Source: Scedosporium boydii
Lineage: Eukaryota; Ascomycota; Sordariomycetes; Microascales; Microascaceae
Assembly (NCBI GenBank): GCA_002221725.1
Contig: NJFT01000158.1
Location: forward strand, 33,984 to 97,983
Direction of reading: 5' to 3'
DNA length: 64,000 bases
Of the stretch, positions 24,138 through 35,041 are shown one piece after another. Within the stretch, counting starts at the first letter, position 1; each line of letters begins with the position of its first letter. The translations under genes were made by a program, and so were the position numbers. The notes under the pieces are model-generated. The model had not been told where the DNA came from. It did no database searches and saw nothing but the letters and a program-made list of their open reading frames with translations.

Positions 24138-24527
24138 CGAGGCTTTTGTATTAAGTTACGTTAAATTTCAACATGTCTGGAGCCCGGCAGGCCCTGACGC
24201 TTGAGTACGGGTACTGGTACTATGTTCATTTTTGAGCTACAACATGTTTATGGAGGCCTTAATAGCATGCCCACTGCACGTATCTAGCCCTCCCTTATTG
24301 TCAATACGGCAACATGTGCGCGTCATTTTGACAAACGGTGACATGATGAGAAACGTCCATACAGCTTTGCTATCGCGATGTACTTTGTATAAAGTATGCT
24401 CAGGCATAAGCACCCCTGAATTTGTACACACCCGATCCGTGGGTAAACGCTATAGCTGACCCGGCTGATTATGACGATTGATGGTGCGCGGCAGCTGATG
24501 GAAGCAAAAGGAAACCCCGCGAAGATT
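24138..24527. other. Convergent intergenic region
   Basis: Between the stop codons of the sulfatase gene (plus strand) and the Zn2Cys6 regulator (minus strand), about 390 bp. It should contain both 3' ends. No ORF here has support. Confidence 0.5.
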
Positions 24528-27500
24528 TTACCATGATCCGTTCTGCCAGTGACTCGAAGATCCCTCAGCTGGAAAGTCCCGCCACGCACTCACCACTCCC
24601 TTTCGTGATTCCCTTGGCAAAAGATTACCGTGTCCTGTATATAAGTTGTACGTAGTAGAGTCCCGTCCATCCTCTACGACAGTGGACGAAGGCTGAGCAT
24701 AACCAAGTCCAACGTTGCTAAAATCTAGATGCTCGCCAGGTGTCGTCATTTCATACGGCGTTCCTGTCCAACTAAAGTTATCAAATGCGGGAGGAAGCTG
24801 CATGTAGCTTTGAAGATCATCGAAGCTCGTCGGCAGGTGGACAGACTCCGAGAGTGGCGCAGGCATGAGATGTGTGCTAGATAAGGCGCCAGCTTGCGGC
24901 GCGACATGAATACCCAACAAACCTGTCGTGGTCATGGTTGAGGCCGCATCATCGTCTTCTAGATACGGGCTATTAGCGGGAACTTGGGTCATACCCGAAT
25001 TGGGTGCCTGCTTCTCTCCCTGTCCAATATCTTTTCGCGCCATACGATATATGGCGAGGGGATTAAGCACAGCTTCTGGCGAGACCTGCGATGGAGAGGA
25101 AGGTCTTGACACGCTTTAGATGAGACATTAGCAACGAGTCGGGGATGCAGAGGATACAAGGCTGACTCACCCAGTGTCGCCAACAGCTATAGGAGGGCAT
25201 CCGGATGACGCTCTGCTGGCAATTGACGGCACTGGAAAGTTTGCTTTATGGAGCATTGCTATCACGGCAAAATACTAGGGGCACGTCTACATCAGTAATG
25301 GGTCGAGAGGAAGCAAGCCTCAATGCTACTCACCAGAGGTTTTGCCAAAGCAAGTATGGGAATCATCCTTTGTAAAGCTTGAATGATAACTCCAGAAGCT
25401 GATGTAACCCTAGGAATCAGGTCATTGTCGCTACGTCGGTCAGCAGACCCCAACGAGTTAGTTACATAGTGGATGAATACTCGGACAGCATCGTGAGCCA
25501 CGACGCACGGCCAAGTGTCAGCTAGGGACTCTGTCCCATGCTTCAAAGCTTCCTGGAAAACGGAAGATACGGCCAAGTAGCTGTCAAAGCAGGTGTCTTG
25601 TACTGTTTGCAGAAACTCCTCCTGTTCAGCCGGGAACGACAAGGGTTGCCGTAATTTGAACAGTCTCTGCATGCCTATCCGGTTCAAGTCACATATTGTT
25701 TGGTGATATGTGATATGTAGCAGTAGCAAAGCTCCATGTTGATTAATCGCTTTGCGTCGTTGGACAGCAGATCTCGTCAGTCTAAGATTGTCATGCAGAG
25801 AACCGTACCATTGGCTCAGCTCAGCTTGCAGTACGCTGAACTCAGAGTTGACGAGCCAGGGAGGCTGGGACTCATGTAGGTGCTTTACATATCTAATCAG
25901 CAGATTTAGCTTCCGTGAATCGCGCCGATTGAGGGTCTTCAGCGGGCCAGTGTACCTTAACACTTTTCTTCGGACGCTGACCAAGCGCACAAACTGTGCC
26001 CTTAGGTCATGACTGTTCCCATGTATAGTAATGTTCGTGCCAAGATCAAGGCGGGGGGGGACTGCGCGTCCTGATGTTCCCAACACAAAATCTTGCTCGT
26101 TAGATGGAAGCCTGACCTGAATATTTGCTTCGTTAAGCATTGTCAGCTCATCCACGCCAGTACCGACCCACGAGTCCATGATATATACACCCCACATCAA
26201 GCGGCGACGCGACTCCAACAGAGAATCCGAAAGTGGCTGTTCGGGGGCGTCTACATCATCATTCAGAGGCTCAAGATTCAACTGCAAGCCCTGACACAGA
26301 CGGACAGCCAAGCCTGTAATCATGAAAGCAGAAGCGTAATTGCCAATCCTCAGCTCATGTTCGTGGAGAAGAACAGCCGCCTGCGCATCCTCGAGTCAGT
26401 GCCCTTCTATGAGCTGCTATGAGGAGATAGTACCATGGCCGTTTCTAGGCAAGGATTGTTCAGACTCAGAAAGAGTAGACATTGTGCTTTGTTGGTCCAT
26501 TGGACACCTGCACGCAAGATAGACTTGTCATTTCTCCAGGTCCTCTCTATTGTTAAAGCGAAGAATCTAAGCTAAGTTAGTAGTGCTATATTATAATATA
26601 AATCAATAGATGTAAAGGACTTACTTAGCACCTAGGGCACAAACTACAAGCAGGAGAAGATTGTTATTTCGTTCAGCATCGGTCTGGTCCTCAATGCTTT
26701 GTATGAAAGAAGGTTCATGAATAAAGCCAAAGCACCGTAAAGGATGTATGTTCTTGAAGTACTCCTTTACTAGAGATAGGGTTACCGGCAAACTGGGTAG
26801 CAAGGAGGAGAATAACCTTGGTAAAATGCTTAGCACGGGAAGTTGGCAGGTACGCAGACACTCACACACTCCCACCTACTTACCAATCTAGGTCTGTTCT
26901 CCCATCATGTTTTTTGCCTGTTTCTCCAGTCGCTCTCGGAAAGTTTGTTGGTCTGTTATTGTGCTCAATGCTTGACGTACTGATTTCCTCGATGATACTT
27001 GAGTCCCTATGTGAGTGTTCTTCCTGTTCTTGTCTGTCGTTTTCGCAGCTCTGGTCAAGTCTCCCATTACCAGTAGCCGAAGCTGTCGGTTCGCGTAGAT
27101 CATCCGCCCCATCCGGTGACTGGTAGGTTTTCTTCATCCACAACGGCACCTCCCTATCATTGTATGAGCAGTCGAGACGACGCCGGCGACAGCGCTCACA
27201 TTTGGGGTGTTCCTTTGAACAGCGAACCTTGAGTGTCCGGCATGATCCGCAGGAAGTAAATTTCCGACCGCGAGCCAGGTCAGGGCGTGGCACAGCGGCA
27301 CTCCCTAGATGCGAGTCGGATTGGGCAGTGGACGGTTGGGCAGAGAGAGAACAAGGGGTATTCAGTCGTTCGCAGTTAACGCAGCCATTGGAACGCTCGT
27401 CGCATTTTACCTGTTGTTGAGCAAGTTAGGTGCGTCATTCAAGCATATGAGATCGATATTGTCGTGATCAAGGGAAGAGGGTTGAGCTCGCCGCTGAGGA

Positions 27501-27667
27501 TCGCCCAACTACCCACGATCAAGAAACGGACCTTGCGTGCTCGACATGTGAGACATCCTGTCAAGTGGAGTGTCAGTCAAGTGTCGACAAGTAGTCGGCC
27601 TAAAACGGAGAGCGGGGAACCCACCAGTGCGGGACCGCCTTACGGCCCCAGATCGCCCTGCCTCCAT
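24528..27667 (-). CDS. Zn2Cys6 transcription factor with two consecutive zinc clusters
   Basis: Minus strand, start ATG at 27,667 in a strong CACCATGG context. First exons 27,667-27,625, 27,557-27,532, 27,410-26,884 and 26,816 to about 26,630 join in phase. The first Zn2Cys6 cluster is CLTCRARK (end of exon 2) joined to VKCDERSNGCVNCERLNTPC (start of exon 3). A second full cluster, CGSCRTLKVRCSKEHPKC plus ERCRRRRLDC, follows some 30 residues later. Downstream is the fungal-specific regulator domain: HPLRCFGFIHEPSF, LLHEHELRIGNYASAF, RLCQGLQLNLEPL, SRRRLMWGVYIMDSW. The C-terminal exon ending at 24,528 is Ser/Pro-rich and could activate transcription. Exons between 26,630 and 26,390, and between 25,290 and 25,110, are not settled. 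It adjoins the sulfatase and GH51 genes and may regulate them. Confidence 0.85.
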
Positions 27668-29591
27668 GGTGAGTTCAGACTCAATGCAGCCAGTGCTCCG
27701 GAGTAGTAGCAGCTCACTCATCGGAAAGGGGGGAACTTTCATGACCGCATTTCTGAGGTCTCGGCCAGGGCGCGTAATCCAATTAGTCATCATCAGCTTG
27801 TCCCTATTCCTGGCAATTGTTAGGGACGCTGTACCATTTTGATACGGACGCCGCATCCTTAGGGGTGGTGCCGCACTTTTAGCGCTTCTCATTGGTCAAA
27901 ACCACATCTATTAGTGACAATAACTCGCTACGTACCAGAATTCTGCCACATTCTTACCAACTGGCCACCAAAAATTCGACGGTGCGTCCGTCCATCTTCG
28001 TGTCGCGTTTTGCGGCATTGTATTCCGAATGTTTCCCCTGCACCAAATACGAATACCGCCAATATAAGCTGTAGTTGCTTCATTCGGAAGCACCGCAACT
28101 GGGAGGATGAGCGATCGTCATATGGAATATTGAGTTTAGCGGCAGTGGGCGTAGGCGCGGATGCATTTGCTGGTTCACCATGCAGCCGGCAACGTTTCCG
28201 GCGTGGTGCTGTTCGTAACCACAGCGACCGGAGGCAGAACCTATAACGGCGCCATCCGTGCCCTGCCGATCTTGGTTTCCGTTCTCAATTCTGATGAGGT
28301 TGTTGGATCGCCGCGGTTGGCCCTGTTCGTTTGGAGCCATGGGGTAGGCGTGAGACATGCCGTGTCCGGGAAGGTTGACGAGACCGCCGTCGAGAGGGTT
28401 CAGATCACCCTCCATTCCGACGGACGCGGGCGCCTTCTGTACTGGCGGTGCACTCTTCTTGACGTGAGCTTGAGGGAGCTACTGGGCTTGCTACCGGCAC
28501 AGAGAATTCATATTATAATGGCGGTGCGGACGGAAGAGAAGATGACATGTAAAGGCTCGGACGACGACGGCTAGACACTTGAAGCGCCATCTTCTTCGCC
28601 GTAGGTCATAGCCCCCCCGCTTCCTTGGCGTGCTGCGGCGTGCCGCGAACTTGCGTTTTGTCCTTTCTGGTGCCCCTGAGTAGCGGATGTCGCGTCTAAT
28701 CTGCGCCTCTTTTAGTCCCTGTCTCCCGGACATTAATTCTGGCTCCGGTGGGGGACTGTTACTTTATATGTATTCCACTTATAAGCACAAGATGTTGGTG
28801 TAAAAATAACAGTATATATATATTGAGAAAAAGAAAAAGAAAAAGAAAGAGATGGAGAAAGAGAAAGAGAAAAAGAGAAAGAAGGAGGCCTGCTGCTCTT
28901 AGAATCTGAATTCTCCAACTTCTTCGAAACGAGACGACTCTGACCCACTTCGCGGTCGATGCCACCCAGGCACAAAACAGCCAGGCAAGCCAAGGAAGGA
29001 CATTGCCTCCCGGGTCTGGGAAGACTTGAGATCATGGCAGGAAACCCCCAACCGAGCGGCTCATGCACCAACAGTCCAACACTGCGACAAAATGCCCCAG
29101 ATGTCAATTGGAGCACCGAATTTGGATTGACACAAGTGCTTAGCGTCCATCTTTTACAGCATTGAGGTTTTCGCGATGGAACATCGGGGACCCTGTCCGG
29201 CTAAGGATGGCTCAGTACGTTCTCTCACTTGTCCCTATACGATTGCATGACGTGTCTCTGACAAATGTAGGGAATGCCTTCTCTCCGACTATTGTATGAT
29301 GCAGTTTGCTTTTTCATTCTCGGGGTAGGCAACATTCTTCTACGGGGATTCATTAATCAACTTAGATCAACTTAGATCAACGTTGGCAACGATGCCTGCA
29401 AGGACACCACAGTCTAAGTCTGGGTCCCAATACTACATACAATTGATTCACCACCTGATTGTAGCTATTTCGAGTTGTGTCTTCTCCGCCCATCCTTGTC
29501 TTCAGCGCGTTGAGCATGCTTTCACATCTTCTGTCTGATATTTTATGTTCCACGAGAGCCATTGCTCGACGCAAATTTGATTTTGCCACTA
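27668..29591. other. Intergenic with doubtful small ORFs
   Basis: Overlapping frames exist on both strands at 28,080-28,574; the minus-strand frame (28,415-28,080, possibly extended upstream to 28,540) has a Gly/Asn/Gln-rich disordered composition and the plus-strand frame is Val/Leu-rich, so one is the shadow of the other. Neither has a recognised domain or firm splice sites. An imperfect 11-bp tandem duplication (TAGATCAACTT) lies at about 29,360-29,383. Nothing else is supported. Confidence 0.4.
28826..28888 (+). repeat. Polypurine GAAAAA/GAGAAA tract
   Basis: A low-complexity (GAAAAA)n grading into (GAGAAA)n tract. The minus strand reads as a Phe/Leu/Ser repeat, which makes spurious long frames here (28,733-29,116 and 28,759-28,965). 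Confidence 0.8.
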
Positions 29592-30242
29592 CTACCCAGT
29601 CTCTCTAGCCCCCGCAACAGCCGCAGCTACAATGATGGTATAAAAGTCCCCCTCCTTCTCCTCCTTCTCCTCCTTCTCCTCCTTCTCCTCCTTCCCCTCC
29701 TTCTCCTCCTTCCCCTCCTTCTCCTCCTTCTCCTCCTTCTCCCTCTTGCACATCCAGCATCCCTTAGACCCGCCAAGCCCTAAGTTGGTAGCGCCAGCTA
29801 TTAAATGAAGTGATCGATGATCAAAGTCGTTAAACAAGGCCTCCTCTTCCCGCTGCATCTTGTCTTCTAGGTCTTTCTTCTTCTGGTCGTAATGCTGATT
29901 TAGAGAATCGCGGGCTCGAACGTTAATATATCCTCTACTAGGACTCACAAATCGTGTATGCCAAGTTCTGCGAGCCACTAGGGATCTTGCCAAGGAGCAG
30001 TGGTGAAAATGTCGTTTCTGTGCTTGTTTCAACTGGTCAATCATCGCCATTTCCTTCTTCGTTTGAAGCTTTAGAGCGTCCATCTTGACAACCAGATCAA
30101 GGCAAAGCTCTGAGAGGGCCTCTTGGTATTTCAGATCTCGGTTCACTTTCCCAGAGTCGGTGGGGATGTCGCCATATTTTTTGATGTGGCGTCTAATATC
30201 TCGATATTGGCGTTTCTTGGTTCTGCTCGCTCTGTCGAACAT
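29592..30242 (-). CDS. Hypothetical basic coiled-coil protein with Lys/Glu repeat
   Basis: Minus strand, start taken at ATG 30,242 (MFDRASRTKKRQYRDIRRHI); the frame is open to 30,323 but without an earlier ATG. About 216 aa. It is strongly charged, with heptad-like stretches (ALKLQTKKEMAMIDQLKQAQ and QKKKDLEDKMQREEEALF), a CWMC pair, then a run of EKEEKEGKEEKE encoded by a CTCCTT-type microsatellite at 29,650-29,742, and a short non-repetitive tail. No signal peptide. The repeat is likely to vary in length between strains. Family not recognised; an internal structural or DNA-associated role is possible, but nothing shows it. Confidence 0.5.
   Translation of the reverse strand: MFDRASRTKKRQYRDIRRHIKKYGDIPTDSGKVNRDLKYQEALSELCLDLVVKMDALKLQTKKEMAMIDQLKQAQKRHFHHCSLARSLVARRTWHTRFVSPSRGYINVRARDSLNQHYDQKKKDLEDKMQREEEALFNDFDHRSLHLIAGATNLGLGGSKGCWMCKREKEEKEEKEGKEEKEGKEEKEEKEEKEEKEGDFYTIIVAAAVAGARETG
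29650..29742 (+). repeat. (CTCCTT)n-type coding microsatellite
   Basis: About 93 bp of CTCCTTCTCCTTCCC units. On the minus strand it encodes the Lys/Glu/Gly repeat near the end of the hypothetical coiled-coil protein and preserves that reading frame throughout, consistent with in-frame unit gain and loss. Confidence 0.85.
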
Positions 30243-30505
30243 GTTGACGTTGAAGGAAGGATGGTGGTTTATGATATCGAGGATTAATGTTATTAATGGA
30301 TACGATTTGGTGCGAGGGGTCAAGACAATTCTCCGTTCTCAGATGATGGGATGGTTTAGTGGGAAGCGGTATGAGGCCCAACTACCAGAGAAATATGACG
30401 AAGAAACATGCGGTACCGCGGTCGAATATGACGGAGCGTCAGCTGGTCGAGCGCCTTGCGGGACCTCGTTTTTCCACTTGTTTCTTGGTCTCGCATCCTT
30501 TTGGA

Positions 30506-30980
30506 CTACGGTTCGTTGTCGTCCAGTGGCCAGTAGGTGTTGTCATTGTTTGTAGAGCTGATTTCGGGCTCTTTTCCGTGACCTGGTTGCTTATCGCGCC
30601 TATGAAATAGTTTCTTCCGCAATGATTTATGGATTCGTGGTCTTGTGGCTTCAAGCTCATCAAGGACGTAATCGTTGAAGTCTGGATCGTCGTATTCCGC
30701 AGCTTCCTTTCGATCGATCCGCCGACGTCGACAGTGGAGCCAGATCAACGTGAGTATAAGGGAGCCTAGGAAGACGCCACTGCGCGAAATCAAAATCTTC
30801 GTCAGAACGCTAACCACACGAACGTGTTCTGAAGGGAACTTACACAACTCCTACGATGACAGCCCATTTGAAGTAACGCGTGGCGACGGGCTTCTCGCAC
30901 GTATTCATATGCTCATTGTTGATACACTCACGTCCGAAAAGAAGTGAGAAATGGCTTTGTGTACGGATTCCAGAATCCAT
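30506..30980 (-). CDS. Small single-pass membrane protein
   Basis: Two exons, 30,980-30,844 and 30,779-30,506, joined by a 64-nt GTAAGT..CAG intron in phase; 136 aa. The short N-terminal part contains three or so cysteines (RECINNEHMNTCEKP), then one membrane helix spanning the splice (WAVIVGVV to GSLILTLIWLHC), then a basic RRRRIDRKEAAEYDDP juxtamembrane stretch and a charged cytosolic tail with DPDFNDYVLDE. There is no cleavable signal peptide. I have a general impression of similar small fungal membrane proteins with an Asp-rich motif after the helix, but no function is known to me. A type III/I orientation is inferred from the positive charges after the helix. Confidence 0.65.
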
Positions 30981-31922
30981 TGCTAGGGCGCGCTGTAGTT
31001 AAGTCTGTCTGAAAACAGGGCAAAAGAGCGGTTAGAGTGACCGACGTCCATGGCTTACGTGGAAGTGCGAGTTCGGTCTTATAAGCTTGTGTGTCCCGCG
31101 GAATCCACGGAGAGAAGAGCCTCAGCGAATAGAAGCTAACTCATGTCTGTAGAAGGCGAGGCTCACTGAAATTAGGTTGGTCCCAACTCCAGTCGAGCTC
31201 AATTTAATTTCTTAGAGAAGATACATTGGTCAACGGCAAGGGTTAGAGAATTAGGGGCACATCATCCAAGGCAGAGAGGATTTGTCGAGGCATCAACAAG
31301 AGAGAACGCTCTCTACTTGCACTGTTAAGGCACCGCTGTATCTGGGTGCACACCTTTTTAGGTCGCCAGGCCGAGCTAACCCACGTCTTGCAGGAGCATA
31401 GGGCTCCGGCAGGTACCTGCCAATTATCGAGAAGAGGGCCCTGGTCAGAGCGCTGGACCGTCGGGTTCAGCAATCGGCTATTACGTATGGACGAAACCTG
31501 AGTGGCATGCTGAAGGGATCCCGGGGCCATTTTCAGCAGAGATTCTTAGACTGCGTCGAAGCCGACGTGCGAGCATCACTAGCGAAGATTATCGTCGACA
31601 GTGGCACTTCGCAACAGGTCAACGACCCAAAGAGGAGAGGGAGACGACCATCTTTGCTTCTACTAACAACCCTGTGCTATACCATCGGCAAAGTTTTACG
31701 GCATCGATACGATAGCTAGTAAAGGTTAAGGTATGGTCGGGACATCTGGAATCCTGAAGGGCACCCCATATTTTGTTAGAGGCCCCGATCATCAAAGCCC
31801 CTAGGGATGAGCCTAATATTCAGGCCCTAGCGCTTATGATGGTTATTTTTAGTAGGTTCGATGAAAATCGACCGTACGAGATATGGGAATAAGAATTACA
31901 TTCTAAGTTGATTATAATCTTC
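30981..31922. other. Intergenic, no gene seen
   Basis: Short opposing ORFs at 31,243-31,530 (minus) and 31,507-31,719 (plus) have no domain, signal or splice support. Confidence 0.5.
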
Positions 31923-34115
31923 CTAGAAGTTGATCTGACCATTTATCTCGAGTATCGGTGAGAGGTTTGGATCAAGCCATGACCAGCTCTCGACAAAAAG
32001 ATCCTGGTCGGTACCTCTCCCATCCTTGCCTTCCCTGCGCAGCTTAATAAATGCGTCTGCAATCCGATACAAGGCGTTACAGAGATTGAACTGCCACTTA
32101 GAGTACTCAAAAGAGATAGCGACCTGCTCGAGCGAGTGGAGAACCTTATGTAAAAGTTCAAGATCGCTCGAACTCTCGTTCACAACGCAATTTGTAAACG
32201 TGACAGTGAACGCCGTAAAAGACGTATAGTTAAAGATCCTAGACTCATTAGTCGCTCAGAATAGAATCTCGACCTATATCTAGATAGCAACATACCAAAT
32301 AGCATATCCAGGTAGGACGTATGGCACTAAAGGCTGAAGTCTGGATGAATACGCTAAGTGACTATTCAAACACTGGTATGCAGCTTCAAGGCATGCTGGA
32401 GAAATGTTGAGCATGGATCTGGATGAGGCGCCGCGGTGCAGAAGCGTGAGAACGGAGTAGTACACAATATCGACAGGCTCGAAGATGTAGTTGAAGCGTT
32501 CTCTGTGATGCGCGCAAGAGCTATCGATTCGCGTCCATCCATTGTGCCATTGTGCAAGTCTGTCAGCTAGGCCAGAAACAATTTGAGACCTTCTCGAGCT
32601 GCTAAGGCTGTTGGCAGATGCAGAATATAGCGCCTCGTAGATACGCCCTTGAAGTCTTGAAAGTTCGGCAAAGGCAATCGTAGCCTGGTCCCAAGGCGCT
32701 CGACCTGGGTCGCGGGAAACGGCGCAGAGTTTAGCATCCAAGTCGTAATCCTGGATCACAGATGCTCTGCCTAGCCGCGAGGAGAGGTTCTTATCGGAAG
32801 TGTAGATGTGCCAGAATAGCCGGCGTGCTCTCTCAGCCTTCCAAGGAGGAAGTTGAACTAACCTGTCCTCACGGTGGTAGCCGAGAGCAAGACAGTGTCT
32901 TGCCGCAACAGATGTAAGAGTCCATTGGAGAGGCAACTTTGCCTCGACCTGGGCGTGACTCATCTATACTGCGATTAGCTTCTACTCACTAGTTAATAAG
33001 GAATTACCCGTCGTTACAGCTAGACTCAAGATCAAGGCGTTTTCAAACGCCGGAACAGCCACAATCTCGTATGACTCTGCACCAGCTTGGAACACGTCTT
33101 CAGAGATTTGACGATACTTGGTTGCCTCGTCCATATCGAGCTCATGGTGCGCTACGATATCTGGGTCGCGCAACAGAGTGCACAACATTCCATAACACAG
33201 AGTCACATCGACCGCGGTAGCAGGCTGGATAGGGAAGTATACCCTTGCGCATATTTCCTCGATTTGCTTGCGGTCGTGAAGTCCGTAAAGGGTAAAGAGA
33301 AATGATTTAGTATCTATGATGTGTGGATCAGACAAAACCACTGCGAAGTGCAAATGACTAAGTGAACATACCATCTACAGTTCTGAGCAGCCGAAGCACA
33401 AACTCAGCAGGTAACAATAGTCGGTCAAAGGGCCTCGGAGTTTTAGGACCGGATCCTGATGAATGGAGGTGCCCTGCTGTGGTAAAAGTACGATGCTCAT
33501 GGAGTAACCGCTCGAGGTTCTCTATTTCTTCGGCAATGGCAATGGAATGCGCGCAACGGGCGTCTGTAAGTTCAGCAATCTGAGTGGCCATCATGGTTTG
33601 CCGCCCAAACGATGAGTCGCCTTCTGGGAAGCGAGCGCCGTCATCATCATCCAGGTGAATGGGCTGGCTGGAGGCCCCGACAATTTGCTGTGGCTGCTGC
33701 TGCACACGTTGACTGGCAAGACCATGTTCGCTCACCTTCTTTATTGCCTCTTCAATAGAGGCGAGCCTCTGGTGGAGGCGTTCAAACAGGTGATTTTCAC
33801 TGTCGATGAAAATTCAGCTGGAGCGAGACCTGTAGGGTATCTAATGACGGATTCCTACTTTACTGCAGCCACCGGAACGGGCTGGGCGGCAGACTTTGCG
33901 CTCGGTCGACAGGTAAGCCCAGATGCTACGCAGCTAGAGCATGGGGTACATCGATCGCATCGAATCTGGTTTCCATCAGTTCTCGCAAGCCCGGTGCGTT
34001 CCATCCGGAGTCTAAACCTAGCCTTACTTTGCGCAGCCGGCAATTGGAGCACTAATCAGTCTGTCAATACGATTACAGCTTACTGCACGAAACCGATGCT
34101 TACTGCTCGTGGCAT
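31923..34115 (-). CDS. Zn2Cys6 transcription factor
   Basis: Minus strand. Very short first exons, 34,115-34,104 (MPRA), 34,051-34,028 (CSNCRLRK) and 33,965-33,864 (IRCDRCTPCSSCVASGLTC), join in phase and rebuild a complete Zn2Cys6 cluster right at the N-terminus; interruption of the cluster by introns is usual in this family. Downstream: a coiled linker (RLASIEEAIKKVSEHGL), then the fungal-specific regulator domain with WTLTSVAARHCLALGYHRED and ARRLFWHIYTSDKNLSSRLG, and a C-terminal exon from about 32,220 to 31,923. Several internal exon boundaries (33,860-33,800, 33,380-33,340, 33,000-32,960, 32,280-32,220) are only approximate. It is expected to act in the nucleus; targets unknown. The BAHD pseudogene is its nearest neighbour. 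Confidence 0.82.
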
Positions 34116-35041
34116 GATTTTGAGTGGCTGTTCATCCTGTTCAGACCCCATCATGCCGACAAATGACGGAATGGGCTCTCTGTTCTTGGTGCGACGAGAG
34201 ACTTGCGTTGAGGGTTTTCACGTATCAAGAGGTTGATATGTGTATCAAGGAGTCTCTGGCCCATGAAGAAAGTGTAGGAAAATGGGTGGGTAGGGAAGGG
34301 GCTCTGCACAATATCCATACGGGAGTTAGCAGACATGTGATCGCTCCCGGTGGAGGCCCCGCGGTTTCCGCGGCATCCCCGGCATCTAAGGGGTTAAAAA
34401 AAAAATAAAAATAAAAAAAAAAAAAATAAAAATAAAGTAAAAAATAAAATAAAAAAAGGAAAAAAAAAATCTATCTAGCGTTATTGTGGACCAAGTACTT
34501 TGTACTCCGATCCTAAAATGATTTAAGGCTAGACAATTACCGGCATTTACAGAATCGCCGGGGTACCCTGCAATGCCCATTCTAATATCCCATGCCTAAT
34601 ACCTTATAGTTAATCGCAATAACCGCAATAGGAGTTATTCTCGCCAGGCTATGGCTCTCTTCCATAGGCAATACAAACGTCGCCAATGCTTCAAGGAAGA
34701 CTATCGCTATGCCGGTGGAAGACTATTACGACAATAGCGTCCCAAACCGCAAGGTCGGTAGAGCTGAAAGTTAGTCTACCACTGTAGTAATCCATCTTGA
34801 TATGCACATGGCAACACCAAATGACTCATTATGACTTTTCATGACTCAAGTGGCATCAGGCTCAATGGGCCTGCTTGCATGTGTACATGGATGGCTACGA
34901 GATACATAACTTGCAGCCACACAATAGCCTGCTTCGATCCCATGTCTTCGTTTCGCAATCTTTTGAACTTCTGTTGATATTTATTGCCAAATTGATACCA
35001 CGACTATTATAGGAACGCATATTCAAAACGCTCTCAACACC
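34116..35041. other. Intergenic with A-rich tract and GC palindrome
   Basis: A GC-rich double palindrome (CCGCGGTTTCCGCGG, about 34,358-34,372) is followed at 34,394-34,470 by an A-rich tract of AAAAATAAAA units. The arrangement could be the tail of a retroposed sequence, but no target duplication is clear. The plus-strand ORF 33,655-34,236 is a shadow of the regulator gene. Confidence 0.45.

Noticed and set aside
28161..28574. 137-codon plus-strand ORF
   Set aside because: It overlaps a minus-strand frame of similar length; neither shows a domain, so neither is called.
33655..34236. 193-codon plus-strand ORF
   Set aside because: Shadow of the Zn2Cys6 regulator, whose first exons splice in phase on the other strand.
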